The position numbers and the translations under genes are program-made. From positions 1 to 64,000 of the forward strand of contig NZ_JACSQO010000009.1 of the NCBI RefSeq assembly GCF_014836595.1: a stretch of DNA of 64,000 nucleotides, read 5' to 3'. Each line of letters begins with the position of its first letter. The first letter of the stretch is position 1. This document shows, one piece after another, positions 43,471 to 51,002 of this stretch. The notes below the pieces were generated by a model, which saw only the letters and a program-made list of their open reading frames with translations, searched no databases and was not told the origin of the DNA. Origin of the DNA: Psychrobacillus faecigallinarum. Lineage in GTDB: Bacteria > Bacillota > Bacilli > Bacillales_A > Planococcaceae.

Positions 43471-43860
43471 TTGTTTATTGAAAAGCTTGAACAAGCAATC
43501 AAGAACGAGTACGCTGATTATCATCATTATATGGATATGTATAAGCTGACAGACGATCCGTATTGGAAGGAATTCATCGAGCATGTTTATGAGGATGAAA
43601 AAAGCCATTACGAAATGTTTCAACAACTCTATTATATGCTTACAGGGAGTTTTGTTCAAAACTTACAAAAAGTACCCCCATGCACAGACTTAAAATCCTG
43701 TGCCAAGCAGTCTGTGAAAGATGAATTGGAAACAGCAGAAGTATATAAGGAAATGCTGCTTCAAATTCCTATTCAACAAGCCTATGCTCCTCTATTTTGC
43801 GCTATGCATGATGAGACGGAGCACGCAATCCGATTTTCAATGATGTACAATGCACTCTAA
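43471..43860 (+). CDS. Ferritin-like diiron domain protein
   Basis: 129 residues, all helical, with EY/ExxH-type positions: ANEYADYHHYMD-like NEYADYHHYMD, EFIEHVYEDEKSHYEMFQQL (E and ExxH), DELETAEVYKEMLL and HDETEHAIRFS. This layout matches the rubrerythrin/ferritin-like four-helix bundle carrying two metals, with possible oxidase or iron-handling role. TTG start with GAAGGAG eight bases upstream. Divergent from yheE. Confidence 0.75.
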   Translation: MFIEKLEQAIKNEYADYHHYMDMYKLTDDPYWKEFIEHVYEDEKSHYEMFQQLYYMLTGSFVQNLQKVPPCTDLKSCAKQSVKDELETAEVYKEMLLQIPIQQAYAPLFCAMHDETEHAIRFSMMYNAL

Positions 43861-43925
43861 TTGTTTTTGTGTTTCATACTCCTCTGCTATAATAATCTAG
43901 AAGCTAGAGGAAAAAGGTGAGATAG

Positions 43926-45068
43926 ATGGGTTTTTTATGGACAATCATATTCATGGCAGTCGTTGGAGCAGCAATTGGAGCGGTTACAAATCACCTCGCC
44001 ATTAAAATGCTTTTCAGACCTCATGAAGCAAAGTATATAGGATCATGGAGAGTACCGTTCACTCCAGGCTTAATACCAAAGCGTCGGGATGAGCTTGCTA
44101 AACAATTAGGAATTACTGTTATCAAGCATTTATTGACACCTGATATTTTTAAAAAGAAATACTTCAATGATTCGATGAAAATGAAAGCTAATGATTTCAT
44201 TGTAAAACAGCTTAATAAAAATATATTTCAGTCAGAGAAGACGATAGACGATTGGCTAAAGCTTGCAGGTATAGAATCTGTGCCTTCTCTTGTAAATGAA
44301 AAAATAGAAGAACAGGTTGATATACAATTTAATCGGGTTAGGACAAAGTTTGAAAAGGAAACAATACGTCAAATTGCTCCACTAGATTGGCAGTTGAAGG
44401 CCGATAGCAAGGTCGGTGATATTGTTTCCTATATTCTTCAAAAGGGCGAGGAATTTTTCCAATCAGATGAAGGTAAAAGTACAGTTAAGAAACTGATTGA
44501 TGATTTCCTTTCTACCAAAGGAACATTAGGTAACATGATTCAAATGTTTATGGGAGAGTCCTCTTCACTTGCTGGGAAGGTACAGCCTGAAATATTAAAG
44601 TTTCTTCGTGCCCCAGGAACAAAAGTAATGCTTGAAAATATTGTTCAAAATGAGTGGGAAAAGCTTAAGGACCGACCTTTGGCTGAGATGATGGAAGGCT
44701 TTGATTTTGATCCATTGGTGGTCAATGTAAAAGCATACTTAAAGGAACAACTTGCAATTGAAGAAAGATTAAATTATAGTTTAAACCATTACTTCCCTGG
44801 TGCCTCAGATTGGTTAGAGACTCAAATGGTACCAAAAGTAACTAATTTTGCTTTTGTCGAAGCAGAGGCAAAACTAGAGGAAGTATTACGTAAAATGAAG
44901 CTTGAGGAAATGGTTAAAGAGCAAGTTGACTCTTTCCCAGTAGCGCGATTAGAGGATATCGTACTTGGAATCTCCAAAAGAGAATTCAAAATGATTACTG
45001 TTCTCGGTGGTGTGCTCGGGGGGCTTATAGGAATCATTCAAGGCCTAATTGTATTTCTAACTAGCTAA
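43926..45068 (+). CDS. yheB: DUF445 membrane protein YheB
   Basis: 380 residues of the DUF445 family. N-terminal helix (3-20) followed by the signature GAVTNHLAIKMLFRPHEA and FTPGLIPKRRDELA, a long coiled/helical region rich in Lys and Glu, and a C-terminal hydrophobic segment (GGVLGGLIGIIQGLIVFLTS). Function is unknown; the family is found beside yheA in Bacillus. AGGTGAG ribosome site upstream. Confidence 0.92.
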   Translation: MGFLWTIIFMAVVGAAIGAVTNHLAIKMLFRPHEAKYIGSWRVPFTPGLIPKRRDELAKQLGITVIKHLLTPDIFKKKYFNDSMKMKANDFIVKQLNKNIFQSEKTIDDWLKLAGIESVPSLVNEKIEEQVDIQFNRVRTKFEKETIRQIAPLDWQLKADSKVGDIVSYILQKGEEFFQSDEGKSTVKKLIDDFLSTKGTLGNMIQMFMGESSSLAGKVQPEILKFLRAPGTKVMLENIVQNEWEKLKDRPLAEMMEGFDFDPLVVNVKAYLKEQLAIEERLNYSLNHYFPGASDWLETQMVPKVTNFAFVEAEAKLEEVLRKMKLEEMVKEQVDSFPVARLEDIVLGISKREFKMITVLGGVLGGLIGIIQGLIVFLTS

Positions 45069-45109
45069 CAAAAGGCTAGGACAATGCCTAAATAAAGGAG
45101 CTTACAAAC

Positions 45110-45454
45110 ATGATTAACATTTACGATGACATTAACAAACTAGAGGCATCACTTCGCCAGACCGATCAATTCGCAAACGTAAAAGATGCAATAGAATCAG
45201 TAAAGGCCGACCCAGAAGCACTTGCTTTATTTCAAAGCTTCCGTAAAATTCAGCTTTCTTTACAAGAGAAACAAATGCAAGGTGAGGAAATCTCTGGTGA
45301 AGAGATCGAATATGCTCAAAAAACAGCACAGCTTGCTCAAACAAATGAAAAAATATTCCATATGCTACAAGCGGAAATGGCACTTAGCCAGATGATCGAA
45401 GAGATTAACCGTGTGTTGCTTAAACCTGTCCAAGAAATGTATGAAGGAATATAA
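45110..45454 (+). CDS. yheA: YlbF/YmcA family protein YheA
   Basis: 114 residues, all helical, of the YlbF/YmcA family (FQSFRKIQLSLQEKQMQGEEIS, EMALSQMIEEINRVL; quoted in part). Relatives YmcA and YlbF form a complex with YaaT that affects RNA maturation and development; YheA itself has no known role. AAAGGAG precedes the ATG. Follows yheB in the B. subtilis order. Confidence 0.9.
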   Translation: MINIYDDINKLEASLRQTDQFANVKDAIESVKADPEALALFQSFRKIQLSLQEKQMQGEEISGEEIEYAQKTAQLAQTNEKIFHMLQAEMALSQMIEEINRVLLKPVQEMYEGI

Positions 45455-45458
45455 AATG

Positions 45459-45494
45459 AAAAGGCTCTAAGCTCTTTGGCTTAGAGCTTTTTTT
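45459..45494 (+). terminator. Terminator of yheBA
   Basis: AAAGGCTCTAAGC pairs with GCTTAGAGCTTT (one bulge) with a short loop, followed by T residues. Confidence 0.85.
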
Positions 45495-45572
45495 ATTGGC
45501 TTAAAAAGAAGGAATATATGAATAAATGCCGAATTATAAAAATGAATGACTATTCACAAAGGGGATTTAAAT

Positions 45573-46352
45573 ATGTATAAAACTTTATTATTTGAACAAG
45601 AGGGTCGTATTGCAACATTAACTTTAAATAGGCCAGATGCTATGAATGCAATGGATGAAACTATGATGGAAGAATTAGCGGAGTTATTGGAGGATTTAAA
45701 AGAAAATAAATCTATTCAAGTCCTTATCATTAAAGGGGAGGGTCGTGCTTTTTCAGCTGGTGGCGATATTAAAGCAATGCTAAACGATGAAAATCCTTTA
45801 GACATAGATGCAGCAATGGATTATTTAACTCGTATCGCACTAAACCTTTATACTTTGCCTCAAATCACCATTGCTTCCGTTCATGGAGCTGCAGCAGGTC
45901 TTGGATTTAGTATGGTACTAGGTTGTGATATTATAATCGCTGAAGAAAATAGTAAGCTAGCGATGAATTTCATAGGAATCGGACTAATACCTGATGGAGG
46001 GGGCCACTTCTTCCTAAAAGAACGAGTAGGGATACCAAAGGCAAAGCAACTTATGTGGAGCGGACAATTGTTTAACGGCAAGGAAGCACAAAAGTTAGGA
46101 CTAGTAGACGAGGTAGCACCAGACGGAGCTGGTCATGCAACAGCCGCAGCCTATGCACAAAAACTTATTGAATCACCGGTTGCAGCAATGATCACCTCTA
46201 AAGAAATTTTACACTTATCCAAAATTCATGACTTACAAGCAATTTTAAAAGGAGAATCAAAAGGTCAATCGGCAATGCGTAAAACAGCAGATCATAAAGA
46301 AGGTATTCAAGCATTCGTTGAAAAACGTAAACCGACGTTTAAAGGAGAATAA
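45573..46352 (+). CDS. Enoyl-CoA hydratase/isomerase family protein
   Basis: 259 residues of the crotonase fold. The oxyanion-hole motifs are AFSAGGDIKAM (about 58-68) and HGAAAGLGFSMVLGCD (about 100-115); the usual hydratase Glu positions are not certain, FIGIGLIPDGGGHFF marks the second site. It hydrates or isomerises acyl-CoA; in B. subtilis the neighbouring gene in this region is yhaR of the same family, a possible ortholog. ATG 45573 has AAAGGGGA upstream; an in-frame ATG 27 bases earlier has no ribosome site. Confidence 0.88.
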   Translation: MYKTLLFEQEGRIATLTLNRPDAMNAMDETMMEELAELLEDLKENKSIQVLIIKGEGRAFSAGGDIKAMLNDENPLDIDAAMDYLTRIALNLYTLPQITIASVHGAAAGLGFSMVLGCDIIIAEENSKLAMNFIGIGLIPDGGGHFFLKERVGIPKAKQLMWSGQLFNGKEAQKLGLVDEVAPDGAGHATAAAYAQKLIESPVAAMITSKEILHLSKIHDLQAILKGESKGQSAMRKTADHKEGIQAFVEKRKPTFKGE

Positions 46353-46360
46353 TGAGTGTG

Positions 46361-46395
46361 AAAGAGTCGAGGTTAACTAACCTTGGCTCTTTTTT
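46361..46395 (+). terminator. Terminator of the enoyl-CoA hydratase gene
   Basis: AAAGAGTCGAGGTT pairs with AACCTTGGCTCTTT (one mismatch) followed by T residues. Confidence 0.82.
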
Positions 46396-46429
46396 ATTGG
46401 AGAGCTTGGTTTCGGGGAAATGTTTCGCC

Positions 46430-46960
46430 GCTAAACGGTTGAATGTGTGAGCATACGCTCGTAAAAAATGCGAATGCGCTCCTAAAAGTAGAATAGTGTC
46501 TCCTAAAGTGAGCGAACCCGCTCCTAAACGGGTGAAAAGTGCCCGTAAAGTGTATTTCCGCCCCTAAATCATCAAAAGGCGCTCCTAAAAGTAGAAAATT
46601 GTCTCCTAAATGAAGAGGAACCGCCCCTAAACGGGAGAAAAGTGCCCGTAAAGTGTACTTCCGCCCCTAAATTATCAAAAGGCGCTCCTAAAAGTAGAAA
46701 AGTGTCTCCTAAATGAAGAGGAATCGCCCCTAAAAGGGTTGAAAGCGCACCTAAAGTGTACTTCCGCCCCTAAACGATCAAAAGGCGCTCCTAAAAGTAG
46801 AAAAGTGTCTCCTAAAGAGAGCGGAACCACCCCTAAACGGGTGAAAGGCGCCTCCTAAAGTGTACTTCCGCCCCTAAATAATCAAAAGTCGCTCCTAAAA
46901 GTAGAAAAGTGTCTCCTAAATGAAGCAGAAGCTCCCCTAAAAAACCATCAAATCCGCACC
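46430..46960. repeat. Higher-order tandem repeat, period 103 bp, about five copies
   Basis: GCTCCTAAAA starts at 46478, 46581, 46684, 46788 and 46891, i.e. 103-104 bp apart. Each unit is itself built from about five degenerate subunits of 19-22 bp with the core GCNCCTAAA or GCCCGTAAA followed by an A-rich stretch (for example TCCTAAAAGTAGAAAAGT). No ORF, no unique spacers and no flanking mobile genes were found in 46396-47006. Only the outer copies are noticeably diverged. Confidence 0.9.
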
Positions 46961-47006
46961 ACTTAATCCCAACACCTATATATTTTACAAATAAATTAAT
47001 TTAGAC

Positions 47007-47032
47007 TGTAACAATATGCATGTCCAAACGTT
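47007..47032 (+). promoter_or_regulatory. Candidate ECF-sigma autoregulatory promoter
   Basis: TGTAAC, exactly 16 bases, then CGTT: the ECF pattern TGAAAC-N16-CGT. It lies 25 bases before the ECF sigma start. Confidence 0.6.
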
Positions 47033-47056
47033 TTAGGTTAGAAGGGAGGCAAGGAA

Positions 47057-47611
47057 GTGAAGAAACAAAGGAAAGATGACTTAGAAACAGTCTATTTAGC
47101 TTATGCTAAGCCTCTCTACTTCTACTTACTTAAACTAACGGGATCCGATTCGATTGCGGAAGAGCTTGTTCAGGAGACCTTTTATAGAGCGACTTTGTCC
47201 TTGGATTTATATGACGGCAGGCAAGTTAAAAGCTGGCTATATAAGGTAGCTAGAAATACATATATGGATGAATGGCGAAAACGGAAGAGGTGGAAGTGGG
47301 TACCGCTCTACGATTATCTCTCTAATTCCGAGGAATATGTTAGCCCATATGGAGTGCCAGAGGAGGATTTATTGAATCAAGAAAAATCCGGTGAGATTCA
47401 AGATATATCACTGCTCCTTCCGGAAAATTATCGGACTATATTATATTTAAGAGAGTATGAGGAATTTTCATACGAAGAAATTGCAGAGACATTAGAGATT
47501 ACATTAGATCAGGTTAAAGTAACAATACATCGGGCTAGACAGAGATTTAAACAGCTGGCAGATCGCCTTGGAAAGGATTTTGATAGGAGTGGAAAAGATG
47601 GAATGGAATGA
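47057..47611 (+). CDS. ECF-type RNA polymerase sigma factor
   Basis: 184 residues: region 2 (about 10-80: AEELVQETFYRATLSLD, SWLYKVARNTYMDEWRKRK) and region 4 (about 120-175: LPENYRTILYLREYEEFSYEEIAETL, KVTIHRARQRF), ECF layout. The start is GTG with GGAGGCAAGGA upstream. It overlaps the anti-sigma gene by 14 bases. The wide-open spacer between regions contains SNSEEYVSPYGVPEEDLL. Similar in style to the Bacillus sigma factors paired with Sigma_reg proteins. Confidence 0.9.
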   Translation: MKKQRKDDLETVYLAYAKPLYFYLLKLTGSDSIAEELVQETFYRATLSLDLYDGRQVKSWLYKVARNTYMDEWRKRKRWKWVPLYDYLSNSEEYVSPYGVPEEDLLNQEKSGEIQDISLLLPENYRTILYLREYEEFSYEEIAETLEITLDQVKVTIHRARQRFKQLADRLGKDFDRSGKDGME

Positions 47612-48614
47612 TGATAAAGCAAAAGCAATTGTACAAAAGCATAAAAAACGTTTTTCATGGAAATTATCTTTCAATGTCATTCGTGTGCTTTTAGGGATTT
47701 TTCTTGTATATGCTGTTTATATGATCTCAGTATCAATCATTTATGAAGCTACTAACGTAGGTAAGCGGACGGAATTTTATCAGAAATTAGCCGTTGATTG
47801 GACTTATCCAGGATATATCTCCACTAATTCAAGAAGTGGGACAAATGAAATTACTCCCTTTTTAACACAGAAGATTGACTTCCCTTTGCTGAAAATAATA
47901 GGTAAAGAGGAGTTTGCTATAACAAAGGTTAGCCTAAATAAACCTCTTATAGACGCTTATAGCACCACTACTGTTAATGAGTATTTTCCCTATAATAGTG
48001 ACAAGGGCTTTAATTTTTCTTTGCCCTATAATCCTGTAACGAATGAGAAGTTAGACGAAACACAAACACCTAATGTGTGGAATCAGTTAGAGCAAATACA
48101 TGAAGGAAATGTGGCTCAACTAGCTTTTTCCATAAACGATTACTACTCTCCAGAGGAATTATTAGAATTAGTTTCTCCTTATCAAATAGATGTTTTGTGG
48201 ATGCCAATTTATATGGGAGAATTAAAGAATTCCATTGAAGGCGGCTGGAGTGGCAGTGAAAACGATATCTCATTAGCAAAACCCTGGGGATTATCAGGAT
48301 TTAAAAAAGTAGATGCAGACTTTAATATCAATTATTCAACTAGCATTTTAAACAATCATTCAGTCAAGGAAAGCCAATCAGCAATGCTTAGGAATATGAA
48401 AATGATGCTCGACAAAGATAAAAACCTAGCGGAAACATTACTAGGAACAGCATATCTTCAAGAAAGATATGATTATCTTCAAAAAGAAGGATTCCAAGCT
48501 TACGGAGCAGTTGTGACAGGTCCAGTGAAGGAATTACGGAAGCTTAAAGAGCTAGAGGGCATTCATAGTGTTCAGCTAGGGGAAATTAAGCCGTGGAATT
48601 GGATCGAAGAATAG
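47598..48614 (+). CDS. Anti-sigma factor with Sigma_reg_N and Sigma_reg_C domains
   Basis: 338 residues. Short cytoplasmic N-terminus (1-25), one transmembrane helix (about 26-49, VIRVLLGIFLVYAVYMISVSII), Sigma_reg_N region and C-terminal Sigma_reg_C region (about 160-330, YSPEELLELVSPYQIDVLWMP quoted in part). It should hold the upstream-encoded ECF sigma inactive until an envelope signal. ATG 47598 has AGGAG eight bases upstream; the longer GTG at 47568 has none. Confidence 0.82.
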   Translation: MEWNDDKAKAIVQKHKKRFSWKLSFNVIRVLLGIFLVYAVYMISVSIIYEATNVGKRTEFYQKLAVDWTYPGYISTNSRSGTNEITPFLTQKIDFPLLKIIGKEEFAITKVSLNKPLIDAYSTTTVNEYFPYNSDKGFNFSLPYNPVTNEKLDETQTPNVWNQLEQIHEGNVAQLAFSINDYYSPEELLELVSPYQIDVLWMPIYMGELKNSIEGGWSGSENDISLAKPWGLSGFKKVDADFNINYSTSILNNHSVKESQSAMLRNMKMMLDKDKNLAETLLGTAYLQERYDYLQKEGFQAYGAVVTGPVKELRKLKELEGIHSVQLGEIKPWNWIEE

Positions 48615-48615
48615 G

Positions 48616-48656
48616 AAAAGGGACTTAAACCGTTATATCGGGTTAAGTCCCTTTTT
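48616..48656. terminator. Bidirectional terminator between the ECF operon and yhzD
   Basis: AAGGGACTTAAACC and GGGTTAAGTCCCTT form a long stem with an eight-base loop and A/T runs on both sides. Confidence 0.87.
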
Positions 48657-48659
48657 ATA

Positions 48660-48845
48660 TTACACATGAAACAATATAAGCTTGCCGGAGCTGTTAACTA
48701 AGCGATGTGTTTTGTTTCCATAGCCTTTTTCGTGTATTGCTTCTTCCCCTTGTTTCTTTGCTTCGTCGTCGTTTTCATAATTCCATGTTTCCTCGACGAT
48801 TAGTTCCCCTGTTGGTTCAAATGCTGTGAATTTGTATGCTTTCAT
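48660..48845 (-). CDS. yhzD: YhzD family protein
   Basis: 61 residues, same length as B. subtilis YhzD, with the family pattern YKFTAFEPTGELIVEETW, AKKQGEEAIHEKGYG and NSSGKLILFHV: a small beta-beta-alpha-beta protein of unknown function. GGGGTGT precedes the ATG. Convergent with the second ECF operon. Confidence 0.82.
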   Translation of the reverse strand: MKAYKFTAFEPTGELIVEETWNYENDDEAKKQGEEAIHEKGYGNKTHRLVNSSGKLILFHV

Positions 48846-48906
48846 GTATCATACACCCCTTATGTATTCTTAAAATTCATTATACAACAAAAATTAAAAA
48901 ATAAAA

Positions 48907-48967
48907 GTAAAGTCTGCTTGACATTTATTTAATAAGTAAAGTATACTTTACGTAAAGTTAGCTTTAC
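48907..48967 (+). promoter_or_regulatory. Promoter of the XRE module with three operator palindromes
   Basis: TTGACA (48918-48923), 18 bases, TATACT (48942-48947). Three 16-bp dyads share the arms GTAAAG and CTTTAC: 48907-48922 (one mismatch, over the -35), 48936-48951 (GTAAAGTATACTTTAC, perfect, over the -10) and 48952-48967 (over the start site). The last two abut. This strongly suggests autorepression by the regulator encoded 18 bases downstream. Confidence 0.72.
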
Positions 48968-48984
48968 TAAAAAGGAGGGTAACA

Positions 48985-49185
48985 GTGAAAAATTATGTTC
49001 GGGATAAACGAATGGAACTAGGGATGACCCAGGATGAATTATCGGAAAAGTTAGAGGTGTCCCGGCAAACTATAATTTCTTTAGAAAAAGGAAAGTATAA
49101 TCCATCTATTAATTTGGCTTTTAAGCTTTCCAAATTGTTTCAATGCCATATAGAAGACATTTTCATTTACGAAGGGGAAGATTAA
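48985..49185 (+). CDS. XRE-family transcriptional regulator (66 aa)
   Basis: A helix-turn-helix domain alone: MTQDELSEKLEVSRQTIISLEKGKYNPS is the recognition region (residues 14-41, quoted in part), followed by the typical hydrophobic tail IEDIFIYEGED. GTG start with AAGGAGGG eight bases upstream. Small regulators of this YozG/YgzD type often sit with membrane proteins of unknown function, as here, and the operator triplet upstream points to autoregulation. Confidence 0.9.
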   Translation: MKNYVRDKRMELGMTQDELSEKLEVSRQTIISLEKGKYNPSINLAFKLSKLFQCHIEDIFIYEGED

Positions 49186-49497
49186 ATGAGTGGAGAATTT
49201 GATTGGTTTACGTTTTTAATTGGATTGCCAGCGGCGATAGCAATCATGGGGATTACTTTTTTTATTTTTCGTAGAGTCGGAAAGAAGAAAAGATTATTTG
49301 ATGAACGGTATAATCAAGTGCATTCAACTGCAAGATCTTATTCTTGGAAAGTCACAACATCAGCCTTATTAGTAGCATGGATGATTGTCATCATTGTGGA
49401 GGGGCCCGGATTATCATTTTTTATTATGACTGGCCTCTGGATTACACACATCGTCTCTTATGGAATAGGTGCTGCAGTAGCGGAAAAGAAAAACTAG
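49186..49497 (+). CDS. Small membrane protein next to XRE regulator (DUF2178-like)
   Basis: 103 residues with three hydrophobic segments (about 8-27, 55-72, 76-95) and a cytoplasmic loop KRLFDERYNQVHSTARSYSW, whose DER...I/V...A...S pattern is typical of DUF2178 membrane proteins that accompany XRE regulators. The ATG directly follows the regulator stop. No function is known. Confidence 0.7.
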   Translation: MSGEFDWFTFLIGLPAAIAIMGITFFIFRRVGKKKRLFDERYNQVHSTARSYSWKVTTSALLVAWMIVIIVEGPGLSFFIMTGLWITHIVSYGIGAAVAEKKN

Positions 49498-49514
49498 CAA
49501 AGGAGGAATAAATC

Positions 49515-49703
49515 ATGACTAAAGCTAAGTGGGCACTAGTGGCATCAATTTTTGCTTTAATCGGTTTACCATTAATTTTCTTAGGAATCTCTCTATATAC
49601 AGGACAGTGGTATTACTTCCTATTTAGCCTACCAGCAGGGTTAACGGCAGGGATAACTGGTTTAGTTACATCTCTAGTACAAATACAAATGGAAAAGAAA
49701 TAA
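49515..49703 (+). CDS. Small membrane protein (62 aa)
   Basis: Two transmembrane helices (about 5-28, WALVASIFALIGLPLIFLG; and 33-55, FLFSLPAGLTAGITGLVTSL) with a basic tail QMEKK. AAAGGAGG lies eight bases before the ATG. It completes a three-gene operon with the XRE regulator and the 103-residue membrane protein. No recognised family. Confidence 0.65.
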   Translation: MTKAKWALVASIFALIGLPLIFLGISLYTGQWYYFLFSLPAGLTAGITGLVTSLVQIQMEKK

Positions 49704-49742
49704 AAAAAGGGCTATTACACATTTATTTGTGTATAGCCTTTT
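49703..49742 (+). terminator. Terminator of the XRE operon
   Basis: AAAGGGCTATTACACA and TGTGTATAGCCTTT form a stem (one bulge) with a six-base loop and flanking A/T runs. Confidence 0.83.
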
Positions 49743-49793
49743 CTATATGATAAAATAAGAACAAATATTCTGTTTTTAGTGAGGTGTAGTAGA

Positions 49794-50999
49794 ATGGCAG
49801 CTATTCGGTTTTTACATGTGGCAGATTTACATTTAGACAGCCCCTTTAAAGGATTATCATCTATCCCTAAAAATAGATGGCAGGAAATTAGAGAAAGTAC
49901 ATTTCATGCCTTTAATAATGTTATTCAGCATGCTTTGGCAACTAAGCCGGACTTTGTTTTAATAGCCGGTGATATTTATGATGGAGAAAATCGTAGTCTG
50001 CGAGCTCAGCATTTGTTTCAAAAGGGAATGGAAGCTCTTGGAGAAGGCGGAATACCGGTTTTTATTTGTCATGGAAACCATGATCATTTGAGTGGAAGCT
50101 GGGTTCGTTTTCAGATGCCAGAGAACGTAGAGGTATTTGGACGAGATGTAGAAACAAAAACACTTAATGTTAAAGGCGAGACTGTACACATTTCTAGTTT
50201 TAGCTATAAGGAACGCCATATTCGAGAAGCAATGCATACCTATTTCCCAAAGGCAAATGGTCAGGACTTTCATATAGGAATGCTACATGGAAGTTTAGAA
50301 GGAAATAAAGAGCATGATGTCTATGCGCCGTTTCGTCAAAGTGATTTAATCGGGAAGGGGTATGACTACTGGGCGCTTGGGCATATACATAAGCGACAGG
50401 TTTTACATATGGATCCAGCAATCGTCTATCCTGGCAATATACAAAGCAGACATCGCAATGAAAGAGGGCTGAAAGGTTTCTATGAGGTAACTCTGACAAA
50501 GAACAATACAGACCTGCAATTTATCCCTTGTAGTATGTTTATCTACGATCAGCTAGAGGTTTCCTGTAAGGATATTGTCCACGCCAATGAATTGATTAGT
50601 CGGGTAGAACACCAGCTAAAAGATTATGTGGAAAGCAATGGAAACGCCATTATAGAATTAACGCTAACCGAAATTACAGAAGAGACCTTTGAAATGCTTG
50701 ATACATCCTCGAGGGAGGAATGGCTAGCCATCTTTCAGGAATCTATGGATCAGCAAAATCCCTTTATCATCCTTAAGGATTTAGTTATTGACTTACCTAT
50801 TAACCAACTCAATGAAACGCTGATGTTGACGGATATATGGGAAGAGTGGGACTTTACACATTGGAAGCTGGCTGTGAAGGAGTTATATCAGCATCCAAAA
50901 GGCAGTCGCTACCTTCCAAGCATAGATGAGGATTTTATTGAAGAGGTAAAAATGGAATCTAAGCAATTACTGAACAAGGCTGTAACGAGGGGAGTGTAA
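49794..50999 (+). CDS. yhaO: DNA repair metallo-exonuclease YhaO (SbcD/Mre11-like)
   Basis: 401 residues of the Mre11/SbcD phosphoesterase family: FLHVADLHLDSPF near the start (metal Asp-x-His), IAGDIYDGEN, GNHDH and the late GHIHKRQ are the metal-site motifs. With the SMC-like ATPase YhaN three bases downstream it probably forms a DNA end-processing complex analogous to SbcCD. ATG 49794 has GTGAGGTG seven bases upstream and matches the family N-terminus. Confidence 0.92.
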   Translation: MAAIRFLHVADLHLDSPFKGLSSIPKNRWQEIRESTFHAFNNVIQHALATKPDFVLIAGDIYDGENRSLRAQHLFQKGMEALGEGGIPVFICHGNHDHLSGSWVRFQMPENVEVFGRDVETKTLNVKGETVHISSFSYKERHIREAMHTYFPKANGQDFHIGMLHGSLEGNKEHDVYAPFRQSDLIGKGYDYWALGHIHKRQVLHMDPAIVYPGNIQSRHRNERGLKGFYEVTLTKNNTDLQFIPCSMFIYDQLEVSCKDIVHANELISRVEHQLKDYVESNGNAIIELTLTEITEETFEMLDTSSREEWLAIFQESMDQQNPFIILKDLVIDLPINQLNETLMLTDIWEEWDFTHWKLAVKELYQHPKGSRYLPSIDEDFIEEVKMESKQLLNKAVTRGV

Positions 51000-51002
51000 C
51001 AT

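Noticed and set aside
46430..46960. CRISPR array at the 103-bp repeat
   Set aside because: The whole unit repeats; there are no unique spacers between conserved repeats, and no cas genes are in the window.
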